From NCBI GenBank assembly GCA_050246015.1, contig JBFWWU010000009.1:131196-195195 (forward strand): a stretch of DNA of 64,000 nt, read 5' to 3'. Positions 19,317 through 28,030 of the stretch are shown here, one piece after another (position 1 is the stretch's first letter; each line of letters starts with the position of its first letter). Source of the DNA: JTS-AC122 sp050246015. GTDB lineage: Bacteria; Planctomycetota; Phycisphaerae; Phycisphaerales; UBA1924. Under the pieces are notes generated by a model. The model was not told the DNA's origin and made no database searches. It saw only the letters and a program-made list of their open reading frames with translations. The position numbers and the translations under genes were made by a program.

Positions 19317-19925
19317 TTACATCGCCCCGGGCAGCCCGAGCGCGCGGCGGAGGGAACTGATCTGTCCCTGGTGCCATCCTTCGTGCCACGCCGCCTTGAG
19401 AATCAGATCAACCTTGCTCTTGGCGAACCCCCCGGCGTCGAGCGAGCCGGCCGCGTCCGCGTCCTTCGCCTGCTTCGCCGCGCGGAGAAACCTCGCGTAC
19501 TGCTCGTCGTGCACGCGCTGCACTTCCCCGATCGGCGGGTACGCGGACGCGTCTCCTACGGGCTTGGACTGATACCCGAAAAGCCTGTCGAACGGTTCGC
19601 CCAGGCTCGCCGGTGAGCCGTCGAGCATGCTGGCGAACCACGCGTACCCCGTCGCCATGTGCCCGATCTGCCACAGGAGATGGTTCTCCGTGGGCGTCCC
19701 CTGGTACGTGAGTTGGTGCCCCTGGAACCCTGAAATGAGTTTGGACGTCATCGCGTGGGCCCACTCAAAGAGTGCCACCGCGCGCTGCGCCTCGCCGGCC
19801 GGCGCGCCCGGCGACTTGGCCGGCTTGGCCGCCTTCTTCTTCGCTACCACCTTTTTCTTCTGCAGTTTCTTGCTCGCCGCCTTGCCTCGCGGACGCGAGC
19901 CCTTGCGCACGTTCTTCTTTGCCAT
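19317..19925 (-). CDS. DinB family protein with Lys-rich N-terminal tail
   Basis: 202 residues. The first ~45 are very rich in lysine and alanine (KKLQKKKVVAKKKAAKPAK), like a histone-H1-type tail. Residues 50-200 form a DinB/YfiT four-helix bundle: HAMTSKLISGFQGHQL, ENHLLWQIGHMATGYAWF and the closing HEGWHQGQISSLRRALGL. The last carries the HxxxH that, with an earlier His, usually binds a divalent metal. DinB-fold proteins include thiol transferases and damage-inducible proteins, and the substrate is unknown. The ATG at 19925 is preferred over the longer frame to 19949 because AAGGAG lies 9 nt upstream. The basic tail could bind nucleic acid, which is unusual for this family. Confidence 0.8.
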   Translation of the reverse strand: MAKKNVRKGSRPRGKAASKKLQKKKVVAKKKAAKPAKSPGAPAGEAQRAVALFEWAHAMTSKLISGFQGHQLTYQGTPTENHLLWQIGHMATGYAWFASMLDGSPASLGEPFDRLFGYQSKPVGDASAYPPIGEVQRVHDEQYARFLRAAKQAKDADAAGSLDAGGFAKSKVDLILKAAWHEGWHQGQISSLRRALGLPGAM

Positions 19926-19973
19926 CGTTTGAATCTCCTTGTCGATCACGCGCGGCGGGTCCCGCCGCTCCTG

Positions 19974-20441
19974 TTACGGGATGTGAAGCGTAATGCCATA
20001 GTTCGGCGCGCCATGGACGAGCGCCTCGATCTCGCCCGGGGTCGGTGACACGGGCTGCATGGTTCCCGGCGGCAGCGGCGTTCCCACCTCGCGGAAGAAC
20101 TCGTCAAGTCCGCCGGGGGTGATCGCCACGATGAACCGTGCCGGAGATGACGACCTGTTGACAAATCGGTGCGGCGCGCCGCGCCGCGCGAACACCGACG
20201 TTCCGGGCCCGCCGCGCGTCTCCTGCCCCTCCAGAACAAACGTCATCTCTCCCTCGATCACGTAGAACAACTCGTCCTCGCGCGCGTGCGTGTGCATCGG
20301 GGGCCCGCTCCCCGGCGCGCACACCACGTGCACCAGCACGCTCGCGCCGCCCGTGCAGCGTGAATCCACGAGGATGTGGACCAGGTCCCCCCCGACCGAT
20401 AGCGCGGGCGCGGAATCGATTCGATTGACGGCGTTGGGCAT
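19974..20441 (-). CDS. cupin domain protein
   Basis: 155 residues forming a single cupin barrel. Motif 1 is PPMHTHAREDELFYVIEGEM, with the two His and the Glu that bind metal. Motif 2 is FARRGAPHRFVN, with the third His. Such small cupins act as dioxygenases, isomerases or ligand sensors, and none can be singled out. It follows the dinB-like gene's strand and lies 48 nt upstream of it, so the two may be co-transcribed. The start is uncertain: ATG 20441 has GGAGA 12 nt upstream, while a GTG at 20453 would abut the same GGAGA. The protein has no signal peptide, so it is likely cytoplasmic. Confidence 0.85.
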   Translation of the reverse strand: MPNAVNRIDSAPALSVGGDLVHILVDSRCTGGASVLVHVVCAPGSGPPMHTHAREDELFYVIEGEMTFVLEGQETRGGPGTSVFARRGAPHRFVNRSSSPARFIVAITPGGLDEFFREVGTPLPPGTMQPVSPTPGEIEALVHGAPNYGITLHIP

Positions 20442-20709
20442 GAGGTCGCTCACTCTCCGATGCTCCCGCGGGGCGGATCATATCAGGTTATCGCGCCCCG
20501 CCGTGGAGGTGCTCCGTTGATGCTCCGGGCGCGGCGCCGCCCGCACACCCGGTGCAGACCGCACGCCCCAACGTTTGATTCGGCCGAGGTCGGATGAACA
20601 GGACCGGTTGCCTAAACTGCTCCCGCGGGCGGAGCCGAATCGAGTCTGGGGCTCGTTTTTCTCCCGTGATGCCAAACCAGAGTTGACGTTTGGTTCGTAT
20701 GAGGCGTGG

Positions 20710-22206
20710 ATGAACACACCGCTGGTGATCATGTCGGTGCTCGTGATCGCGGTGTCGTACGCGACGATACTGAACGATCTCCGAACAGGCCGCCGCGAGT
20801 TCCTCTCCTGGAAGACGATCTTTCTCCTGGGCTTTGCCCAGTTCTACGGCTTTGGCACCTACTTCACCATTACCGACAACTTCGGGAGCGACATCTACAT
20901 TGCCGGCGACAAGGGCAAACTCCTGCTGCTCCTGTGCCTGCCGCTCTTCATAGTGCTGTTTTACGTCGCCCTGCGCCTTGGCGAGAAGTGGTGCAACCCG
21001 CTCCGGCGAGTGTTGCCCCCGGCGGGTCTGCCGATCACCGATCCCGGAATCGTCATCACCACCGCCGCCCTCCTGGGATGCGCCATCGTCGCCGCCGTCG
21101 TCCCCATGGGCAGTTACCTCACGGTGCTGATCTCGCAGTTCCGCGGCGGGCTTTCCGGCGCGGCGGCGGGGCTGGCCACCTACTACCTCATCGCCCGTCG
21201 CTTCAACCCCATCGCCTGGGCCATCTTCCTCGCCACCTTCGCCATGTGCTTCCTCATCGGCATGGTCGGCGAGACCGGCCGACGCGGCATTCTCGGCGTC
21301 CTCCTCGCCGTCTGCTGGGTCTGGTGGTACTTCTCCCTCAAGCAGAAACCCCTGGCCTCCAAGCTCGTCCGCCTCGGTTCCATCGCCGCCCTCACCTTCA
21401 TGCTCGTCGCGTTCTACGCCAGTTTCCGCGGCGAGGGCGGCACCACCTCGCGCGGCGGCGGTGGGTACACCCTCGCCCTCCGCGTCCAGCAGATTTCCGA
21501 CTTCCTCAAGAATCCCATGCTCCAGCGCGGCGCCATCAAGACCATGATGGCCAGCGACGCCCCCACCGACACCATGTTCATCATGGAGAACTACCCGGAG
21601 TCGTACGAGTACGACCCCTTCAACGGGCTCGTCTATTTCCTGGTCAATCCCATCCCGCGCTTCCTTTGGCAGAACAAGCCCATCGGCATGGGCGTCGTCG
21701 TCCAGCAGCAGTTGAACACCCCCGCCAACCTCGGTATCGGAATCCTCGGGCACGGGTGGTCCGAGGGCGGGTGGCTCGGCGTCGCCGGCTACGCCATCTT
21801 CTTCGGCCTGCTCATCGGCGCGCTCGATCGCGTCCTGCACGAACGATCGTGGAACCCCTACTTCGTCGTCGCCATCGGTTGCAACCTCGGCAACGTCTTC
21901 GGCCTGGCGCGCGGCGAGACGTCGCTCTTTCTGGTCCTGGTGGTTTCCAGCATCGTCGGCGTGCTCGCCGTCATGTACGTCGTGAAGATGATCTTCGGTC
22001 CCGTCATGCTCTCGGGAGCGCCCCTGCTCACCGCGGGGAATCGCTGGATCATCGACGCCCCGGCCGACGATGAGTACAGCGAACCAGACGCGTATTCCGC
22101 CGACGAGCATTTCGACGCCGCCGTCGCCAGAGACTATGAACGCGGGACGGCCCCCTTCGAGTACCGCCCGTCCACCGACGCCCAGCGCGTTCGAGAAGCG
22201 GGCTGA
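20710..22206 (+). CDS. polytopic membrane protein, putative Wzy-like oligosaccharide polymerase
   Basis: 498 residues with about ten transmembrane helices, beginning at once with NTPLVIMSVLVIAVSYATIL. A large extracytoplasmic loop (about 21440-21720; MENYPESYEYDPFNGLVYFLVNPIPRFLW) precedes the last helices. That architecture, with the P-I-P-R-F-L-W-x-x-K-P element, resembles O-antigen or exopolysaccharide repeat-unit polymerases. Sequence conservation in that group is low, so the assignment is tentative. ATG 20710 has GAGG 5 nt upstream and places the first helix at the N-terminus. A TTG at 20575 would add 45 polar residues. The last ~60 residues are acidic and cytoplasmic. Confidence 0.65.
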   Translation: MNTPLVIMSVLVIAVSYATILNDLRTGRREFLSWKTIFLLGFAQFYGFGTYFTITDNFGSDIYIAGDKGKLLLLLCLPLFIVLFYVALRLGEKWCNPLRRVLPPAGLPITDPGIVITTAALLGCAIVAAVVPMGSYLTVLISQFRGGLSGAAAGLATYYLIARRFNPIAWAIFLATFAMCFLIGMVGETGRRGILGVLLAVCWVWWYFSLKQKPLASKLVRLGSIAALTFMLVAFYASFRGEGGTTSRGGGGYTLALRVQQISDFLKNPMLQRGAIKTMMASDAPTDTMFIMENYPESYEYDPFNGLVYFLVNPIPRFLWQNKPIGMGVVVQQQLNTPANLGIGILGHGWSEGGWLGVAGYAIFFGLLIGALDRVLHERSWNPYFVVAIGCNLGNVFGLARGETSLFLVLVVSSIVGVLAVMYVVKMIFGPVMLSGAPLLTAGNRWIIDAPADDEYSEPDAYSADEHFDAAVARDYERGTAPFEYRPSTDAQRVREAG

Positions 22207-22247
22207 TGCGCGGCTCGCGCCACGCCCGCGGCTGCGAATAATCAGGC

Positions 22248-23090
22248 ATGCGAACATCGAACAAGATCGGTTGGCTCATCGCGGGGGTCTGCGCGGCGGT
22301 CGTCGTCGTCAGCGCCGCGCGGATGTCGGCTCGCGTCGATGAATACAACCGCCATTCGGGCTTTCCTCACTTCCGCTTCGAAGTCATGGGCAATCGCGAG
22401 TTCACGGCTTACGGCCGTCCCGTCCGCATCCAGGACGACGCCGACGAGAACGGACATGCCACGCTGCGCGTCACCTACGGCGACACCGTCGCCGAGTTTC
22501 CCGTCAAGACGCCCCCCGCCAGGGACGTCCCCTCGATGGGGATCTACGACGAGTGGGCCAAAGCCATCGAGGTGCACGAAGTCGGTCGCACGGAGCACGG
22601 CGAACTTGGAGACAAAGTCGGTTCCGGGCGCGTGGTGCTCGTCATCCGGCGCACCAAGGAGGGATTGGACCCCGAGACGTGGGGGAGTGTCTTCCGCGAT
22701 GCCTGGACGTTCGATTTCCACGAGTTCGAGCCGGACGGGACCTTCCGCACCGAGTCATACCGCTGGCCGCGCGGCGAGATGGGAGAGATGACCCTGAAGC
22801 GCCTGGTGAAGGAAGGAAATGAAGAGGCCAAGGCGCTCGTCGCGATCCCCGAACTCCCCGAGCGCGGGTGGCAGTACCAGACCGCGCTGCACGTCATCCC
22901 GAAACTCAACGTCCCCAAGTACCGCTTCAAGGACACCGCGATCAAGGCGATGGGCTGGACGCTCCCGGCGGCGGGCTTCGGCGGACTCGGTGTCATCATC
23001 GGCGTGTGCATGGGCTTCGCGCCCGCTCGTGTGCGTCAGGACGACGATCCGCGCGCCCCGCACGCAGCCCCAGCGGGCTCCCACTCGTAA
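22248..23090 (+). CDS. two-helix membrane protein of unknown function
   Basis: 280 residues. An N-terminal helix (IGWLIAGVCAAVVVVSAAR, about 7-25), a soluble extracytoplasmic part of ~200 residues with regular beta-type alternation (FRFEVMGNREFTAYGRPV, HATLRVTYGDTVAEFPV) and a second helix near the end (TLPAAGFGGLGVIIGVCMGF). No domain is recognised. It follows the Wzy-like gene by 41 nt on the same strand, so an operon is possible, but AATAAT at 22237-22242 ends 5 nt before the ATG and there is no Shine-Dalgarno, which argues for its own leaderless transcript. A role in the envelope is likely from topology alone. Confidence 0.65.
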   Translation: MRTSNKIGWLIAGVCAAVVVVSAARMSARVDEYNRHSGFPHFRFEVMGNREFTAYGRPVRIQDDADENGHATLRVTYGDTVAEFPVKTPPARDVPSMGIYDEWAKAIEVHEVGRTEHGELGDKVGSGRVVLVIRRTKEGLDPETWGSVFRDAWTFDFHEFEPDGTFRTESYRWPRGEMGEMTLKRLVKEGNEEAKALVAIPELPERGWQYQTALHVIPKLNVPKYRFKDTAIKAMGWTLPAAGFGGLGVIIGVCMGFAPARVRQDDDPRAPHAAPAGSHS

Positions 23091-23132
23091 TACCGCCGGC
23101 TCCCGCGCCGCATGCACCTGCCTCGCGGCGTC

Positions 23133-23822
23133 CTATTGCAGCGGCTTGATGTCCGAACTCGGCCGATTGACCACATAGTTCGTCGGCATGATGTAGTTGC
23201 GCCCGTGGTACACGAATACCTGCCCGGTGAGCGTGAACGCCACATCGTCCCCGTGCTTCTCCGCAACACGCTCCATAGACATCAGTTTCTCGCACGGAAG
23301 CAGCGCCATCTGCGGGTCCTTGCCGGTTCGCTGATCGGTGTCCGAGTCGAAAGCGAACAGCCAGTCGCCCGAGGCCCCCCGCACCAGACGCCCCTTGCGC
23401 GACACGATGAACGTGCCCTCCCGCACGAGCCTGGCCGGCTGGGCCGCCGCGGCGCGGCCGGCCGGCCGTTCCGCGGCGATCGGCGTCGCGGACGGCGCTA
23501 TCACCGCCGGCTTCGGGGCCGGGTTTGCCGGCTTCGGCTCCGCCGCCGGCTTCTGCAAATCCTTGATGATGTCATCCACCGCTGGGTCATCGGACGGCTT
23601 CGCTCCCGGTTTGGTCGGCTGCGCCGGCTTCTCTGGTTGTCCCCCCTTGTCGCCGGCGGACGCCGGAGTCGGAGTGGGAGTGGGAGTGGGGGAGGGGGCT
23701 GACGCCGGCTTCTCAGGCTGGAGGGGTGACGGCGCGTTGGGCGCCGCGCTGGCCGATGCCGCGATCATCGCCGCCACGAGCGCCGGTCGGGTGAGCGTTC
23801 TCAAGGTCTGCCGCGTGCTCAT
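23133..23822 (-). CDS. secreted Pro/Ala/Lys-rich protein of unknown function
   Basis: 229 residues. A signal peptide (TRPALVAAMIAASASAAPN) is followed by about 110 residues of low-complexity Pro/Ala/Thr/Lys sequence, including a (PT)n run encoded by a short GTGGGA-type repeat at about 23670-23694. A compact C-terminal domain of ~95 residues follows (LVREGTFIVSRKGRLVRG, DWLFAFDSDT, QVFVYHGRNYIMPTNYVVN). The C-terminal block resembles conserved hypothetical planctomycete proteins, and I cannot name its function. GGAGG lies 8 nt before ATG 23822. The Pro-rich part looks like a wall- or periplasm-spanning linker. Confidence 0.7.
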   Translation of the reverse strand: MSTRQTLRTLTRPALVAAMIAASASAAPNAPSPLQPEKPASAPSPTPTPTPTPASAGDKGGQPEKPAQPTKPGAKPSDDPAVDDIIKDLQKPAAEPKPANPAPKPAVIAPSATPIAAERPAGRAAAAQPARLVREGTFIVSRKGRLVRGASGDWLFAFDSDTDQRTGKDPQMALLPCEKLMSMERVAEKHGDDVAFTLTGQVFVYHGRNYIMPTNYVVNRPSSDIKPLQ

Positions 23823-24004
23823 CAGTGAACCTCCGTGCTCTTGGGGGGAGCGCCGCTCTTGGCCGCGGCACACGCCCGATTCATGTACATGCTATCGACC
23901 GTTCCAGCCAAAAGCACGAACCGGAGTCGAACCGCCACTGGCGCATCATCCCCCGAATGCCATACACTCGCCGGGCACAGACCGATCGATCCGTACAGGT
24001 TCAC

Positions 24005-26155
24005 ATGAAGAGGACGACCGCCGTGATTCGAACGCTGCTCCCTTTCATCGCGTCGTGGGCGCTCGTGCTGCCCTCTCTGGCGCAGCCGGTGGGGGAACTC
24101 ATCGGCGAAGCGATCGTGAGGTTTCATCAGGACAAGGCATCCGCCGCTGCGGCCTTGCCGTCGTTCGCGCTGAGCGTCAATCCTCCCGTCCTCGGTGACA
24201 CACCAGGTGGGTTCGCGGTCCGTCCCGCCTTTAGCCAGACCGGCGACGGTCGTCACGCCGTCTCGATCTCGATCGAGTCCGGGACGAGTCTCTACGGCAC
24301 CGGCGAGGTCTTCGGCCCCCTGCTTCGTAACGGCCGAAAGACCGTTTGCTGGAACACCGACGCCTTCGGCTACGGCGAGAAAAACCCCTCGCTCTACCAG
24401 TCTCACCCCTGGGTGCTCGCGCTGCGGGCCGATGGAACGTCCTTCGGCGTCCTCGCCGACACGACTTGGAGATGCGAGATCGACCTCACCGACGGCATCC
24501 GCTTCACCGCCGATGGGCCGGCGTTTCCCGTGATCGTAATCGACCGCGCTTCGCCTCAGGCCGTCCTCACCGCGCTCAGCCGGCTTACCGGCACGATGGA
24601 CATGCCGCCCCTCTGGGCCCTGGGGTATCACCAGTGTCGCTATTCGTATGAACCCGAGGCCCGCGTGCGCGAGATCGCCCAGGGTTTCCGGTCGCGGCGC
24701 ATCCCGTGCGACGTGATCTGGATGGACATCGACTACATGGACGAGTACCGCGTCTTCTCCTTCAGCCAGTCGCGGTTCCCCGACCCTGCACGCCTCAACG
24801 CCGACCTGCACAAGCAGGGATTTCACACCGTCTGGATGATCGATCCCGGCGTGCAGGCCCGACCCGGCTACAACATCTTCGATTCCGGCTCCGCCGGCGA
24901 CCACTGGGTCCTCGCCAGCGACCGCACACCCTACCGCGGCGAGGTCTGGCCCGGTTACTGCGTCTTCCCCGATTTCACTCGCCCTCAGACCCAGCAGTGG
25001 TGGGCCGGGCTCTACACCGACTTCATGTCCCGCGGCATCGACGGGGTCTGGAACGACATGAACGAGCCCGCCGTCTTCAACGTCGAATCCAAGACCATGC
25101 CCGAGGACAACATCCACCGCGGCGGCATGTCCCTCCCCGGCGGCGACGTCTCCGAGGGCCCCCACGCCCGCTTCCACAACGTCTATGGCATGCTCATGGC
25201 CAAGTGGACTCGCCAAGGCGTCATCGCCGCCAACCCCGACAAGCGCCCCTTCGTGCTCACTCGCGCCGGCTACCTCGGTTCTCACCGATACGCCGCCACC
25301 TGGACAGGCGATAACTCCGCCGAGTGGGACGACCTGGAAGCATCCATCCCGATGGTGCTCAATCTCGGCCTCTCCGGTCAGCCGTTCTGCGGACCCGATA
25401 TCGGCGGATTCAACGGCAACGGCGACGGCCGGCTCTTTGCCCGCTGGATGGGTATCGGCGCGATGCTCCCCTTCGCCAGAGGTCACACCGGCAAGGGCAA
25501 CATCGACAAAGAACCGTGGGCCTTCGGCGCGGACGTCGAGAACACCTGCACCATCGCCCTCAAGCGTCGCTATCGCCTCCTCCCGTACTTCTACACCCTG
25601 TTTCACCACGCCTCGCGCGACGGCCTCCCCATCGCCCGGCCCCTGTTCTTCGCCGATCCCAAGGACCCCGCCCTGCGTTCCGAGGACGACGCCTTTCTCA
25701 TCGGCGACGACCTCATGGTCGTCGCCAAGGTCACTCCACTGCGCGATCGGCTCGTCGCGCTCCCCACGGGAAGGGACGGCCGGCCCGGCAGCGACTGGGC
25801 CCCCGTCTCGCTCATCGAAGGCGACACCGCCGACCCCGACCTGCCCGAGATCCGCGTGCGCCGCGGCCGCATCGTGCCCATGGGCTCCGACGTGCAATCA
25901 ACGACTGAAATCACTAACCAGACCCTCACCCTCCTCATCTGCCTTGACGACAACGGGCAGGCGGAAGGCACGGTGTACGTCGATCAAGGGGACGGGCTTG
26001 GATACAAGGATGGGCGATACGTCGTGATTTCGTACACGGCCAACCGTGTCAAAAACGCCGCGATCGATGAGCCCCAGATCGCCGTCCGAGGCGAAGTGCT
26101 CGAAGGCAACCTCCCGGTCCCGCGCTGGGAGTTGCTCCTCCAAGTCGTGAAGTAA
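24005..26155 (+). CDS. GH31 alpha-glucosidase, exported
   Basis: 716 residues with a signal peptide (TLLPFIASWALVLPSLAQP). The N-terminal galactose-mutarotase-like domain (GTSLYGTGEVFGPL, WNTDAFGYG) leads into the GH31 barrel: PPLWALGYHQCRYSY, CDVIWMDIDYMDEYRVF, and the nucleophile region DGVWNDMNEPAVF with Asp351. Later come the substrate-site FVLTRAGYLGSHRYA and TWTGDNSAEWDDL with the acid/base Asp, and GPDIGGFNGNGDG. These are the full set for an alpha-glucosidase rather than an alpha-xylosidase. It would hydrolyse maltose- or isomaltose-type ends outside the cytoplasm. ATG 24005 gives a clean signal peptide. It diverges from the Pro-rich secreted protein. Confidence 0.93.
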   Translation: MKRTTAVIRTLLPFIASWALVLPSLAQPVGELIGEAIVRFHQDKASAAAALPSFALSVNPPVLGDTPGGFAVRPAFSQTGDGRHAVSISIESGTSLYGTGEVFGPLLRNGRKTVCWNTDAFGYGEKNPSLYQSHPWVLALRADGTSFGVLADTTWRCEIDLTDGIRFTADGPAFPVIVIDRASPQAVLTALSRLTGTMDMPPLWALGYHQCRYSYEPEARVREIAQGFRSRRIPCDVIWMDIDYMDEYRVFSFSQSRFPDPARLNADLHKQGFHTVWMIDPGVQARPGYNIFDSGSAGDHWVLASDRTPYRGEVWPGYCVFPDFTRPQTQQWWAGLYTDFMSRGIDGVWNDMNEPAVFNVESKTMPEDNIHRGGMSLPGGDVSEGPHARFHNVYGMLMAKWTRQGVIAANPDKRPFVLTRAGYLGSHRYAATWTGDNSAEWDDLEASIPMVLNLGLSGQPFCGPDIGGFNGNGDGRLFARWMGIGAMLPFARGHTGKGNIDKEPWAFGADVENTCTIALKRRYRLLPYFYTLFHHASRDGLPIARPLFFADPKDPALRSEDDAFLIGDDLMVVAKVTPLRDRLVALPTGRDGRPGSDWAPVSLIEGDTADPDLPEIRVRRGRIVPMGSDVQSTTEITNQTLTLLICLDDNGQAEGTVYVDQGDGLGYKDGRYVVISYTANRVKNAAIDEPQIAVRGEVLEGNLPVPRWELLLQVVK

Positions 26156-26170
26156 CCTCTACTAGACCGC

Positions 26171-27988
26171 TCAGCGCAGCACCCGCAGCCCCACCTTCTT
26201 TTCCAGTTCCGCCGTCGGACGGGCGATCAGGTCGTACCCGTCGCTCGCCACGATCGTGCACCGCACCAGTTCGCCCGGCGCCAGCGGCGCCTTGGACTGC
26301 ACGAACGTCGTCGCATCGATCTGCGGCGCCTGGAAGTACGTCCGGCCCCGGTACAGCCTCCCGCCCTTGCCCACGCCCGGTGTGGCCAGCCCCACGCCCA
26401 GCGCCGCCCCGTCGATAACGACGTCGAACTGCACGCCGGTGTCCGCCGGCGCCTTCGCGGCTTCATCAAACTGCTCCGCCAGGTACGCCGCCTGCTCGAA
26501 GGCGATCCCCTGCTGCAGCGCCATCACGTCCTCGCGGCGCTGCTTCTTGACGTGAGCCGGCACGGCGAGTCTCGGATCGCTTTCCATCGTCCCCGCGGGG
26601 GTCCCCTCCTCCCGCGAATACTCGAACACGCCCACCGCGTCGAACTGCATCTCTTCCACGAACTCCAGCAGTTGCCGGTGATCGTCGTCGGTCTCCCCCG
26701 GGAATCCCGAGATGAACGTGGTGCGGATCGCCATGCCCGGGATCCGCTCGCGGAGCCTGTGGACCAGTTCGGCCTGGTGTTCCCGCGTCACGTTCCGCCG
26801 CATCGCCTTGAGCATCGCGTTGGACGCGTGCTGCAGCGGCATGTCGATGTACGGAAGGACTCGCTTCCCCGGGACCCCCACACCGGCCATCTCCGCCAAG
26901 GCGTCGATCATCTCCTCCGAAAAGTTGGACGGATACGCATACATCAGACGCACCCATCCATCCTTCGTCCCGACCTCGTCAAACGCCCGCGCCACGGCCC
27001 GGAGCATGCCCGGCATCCCCGCCCCGCGATCCGACCCCGAGCCAAGCCCCATCCCGATGTCGTCCCCGTAACTCGTCGTGTCCTGCCCGATCAAAATCAA
27101 CTCAAACGCCCCGTCGGCGATCAGTTCGCGAGCCTCGCTCCTGATCGCCTCCAGCGGCTTGCTCCTCATCTTCCCGCGGATCGATGGAATCGTGCAGAAC
27201 GTGCAGTTCTGGTTGCACCCCTCGCTGATCCGCAGGTACGCGTAATGCCGCGGCGTCAAACGCAGGCGCGCCGAATCGTCCTCGAAATACCCGACCCCCT
27301 TCCCGTCCTTCCCGTTCACCGTCAGCCCCACGGTGTCGCGTCCTCGCACCTTGGCCGCCGTGAGGGCGTTGGCGGCGATCCAGTACCTCGGCTTGTCGGA
27401 CGCTTCCTGGGCGGACTTTGCCCGCGTGGCGCGGCTCGCTTCCCCCGACCCGCGCACCGCCTCGATGATCTTGTCGCGATCAAACACCCCGACCATCGCG
27501 TCGATCCCCGGCGCCCACTCCAGCATCTTCGCCCGGTGCCGCTGCACCAGGCACCCCGCCACCACCACCCGCTTCACCAGCCCCGCCGCCTTGTCGCGGA
27601 TCGCGTCCTTGATCACCCTCAGCGATTCGTCCTTGGAGGCTTCCAGGAAGCCGCACGTGTTGATCACGACGGCGTCGGAGGTGAACCGCTCGCGCTCGTC
27701 ATCGAAGGTGGGTTCGGCGTGCACGGCATTCGTCCGCTTCGCGCGCCCGCGACTCCCCGGGCTTCCCTCCCCCGTCGCGAACTGATTGGACCCTGCTTCG
27801 ACGCTCGGCTCTTCCAACATCATCTCCGCGCCGCACGACACGATCGCCAGCCCGTCCTCGGCGAGCATCCCCAGCATCTTCTCCGAGTCCACGAGGTTCT
27901 TCGGACAGCCCAGGCTGACGAAGGAGACGGTGCGGATATCGGCGTCGGTGCGGCGCGAGTTCGGCTTGGGCTTCGGCTTGGGGGGCAT
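26171..27988 (-). CDS. rimO: ribosomal protein uS12 methylthiotransferase
   Basis: 605 residues. A radical-SAM enzyme that adds a methylthio group to an aspartate of ribosomal protein uS12. The UPF0004 domain's three cluster cysteines are in SLGCPKN (Cys28), INTCGFLE and VVAGCLVQR. The radical-SAM loop is CNQNCTFC in ISEGCNQNCTFCTIP. The C-terminal TRAM domain is present and ends in LGLRVLR-type beta strands. At over 600 residues it is far longer than the ~440 usual for RimO. Two insertions account for this: about 60 residues between the first two cysteines (rich in Glu/Gly/Arg) and about 50 before the radical-SAM loop. It follows aroDE by 42 nt. A GTG at 28030, touching the aroDE stop, is an alternative coupled start. 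Confidence 0.93.
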   Translation of the reverse strand: MPPKPKPKPNSRRTDADIRTVSFVSLGCPKNLVDSEKMLGMLAEDGLAIVSCGAEMMLEEPSVEAGSNQFATGEGSPGSRGRAKRTNAVHAEPTFDDERERFTSDAVVINTCGFLEASKDESLRVIKDAIRDKAAGLVKRVVVAGCLVQRHRAKMLEWAPGIDAMVGVFDRDKIIEAVRGSGEASRATRAKSAQEASDKPRYWIAANALTAAKVRGRDTVGLTVNGKDGKGVGYFEDDSARLRLTPRHYAYLRISEGCNQNCTFCTIPSIRGKMRSKPLEAIRSEARELIADGAFELILIGQDTTSYGDDIGMGLGSGSDRGAGMPGMLRAVARAFDEVGTKDGWVRLMYAYPSNFSEEMIDALAEMAGVGVPGKRVLPYIDMPLQHASNAMLKAMRRNVTREHQAELVHRLRERIPGMAIRTTFISGFPGETDDDHRQLLEFVEEMQFDAVGVFEYSREEGTPAGTMESDPRLAVPAHVKKQRREDVMALQQGIAFEQAAYLAEQFDEAAKAPADTGVQFDVVIDGAALGVGLATPGVGKGGRLYRGRTYFQAPQIDATTFVQSKAPLAPGELVRCTIVASDGYDLIARPTAELEKKVGLRVLR

Positions 27989-28030
27989 TCGACCACAGCG
28001 TAGGGAGAGTCTCGGCACGATGCGATTCAC

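Noticed and set aside
18000..19616. 538-aa plus-strand frame
   Set aside because: Arg-rich shadow opposite the esterase half of the fusion gene, crossing its start and the DinB gene.
20488..22257. 589-aa minus-strand frame
   Set aside because: Asp/Glu/Gly-rich mirror of the Wzy-like membrane gene; typical antisense of hydrophobic codons.
23668..23694. GTGGGA-type short repeat as a possible microsatellite or CRISPR fragment
   Set aside because: It encodes the (Pro-Thr)n part of the secreted protein in frame; no spacers or longer repeat units.
23822..25897. 691-aa minus-strand frame
   Set aside because: Antisense of the GH31 gene, low-complexity Gly/Val/Glu composition, no motif.
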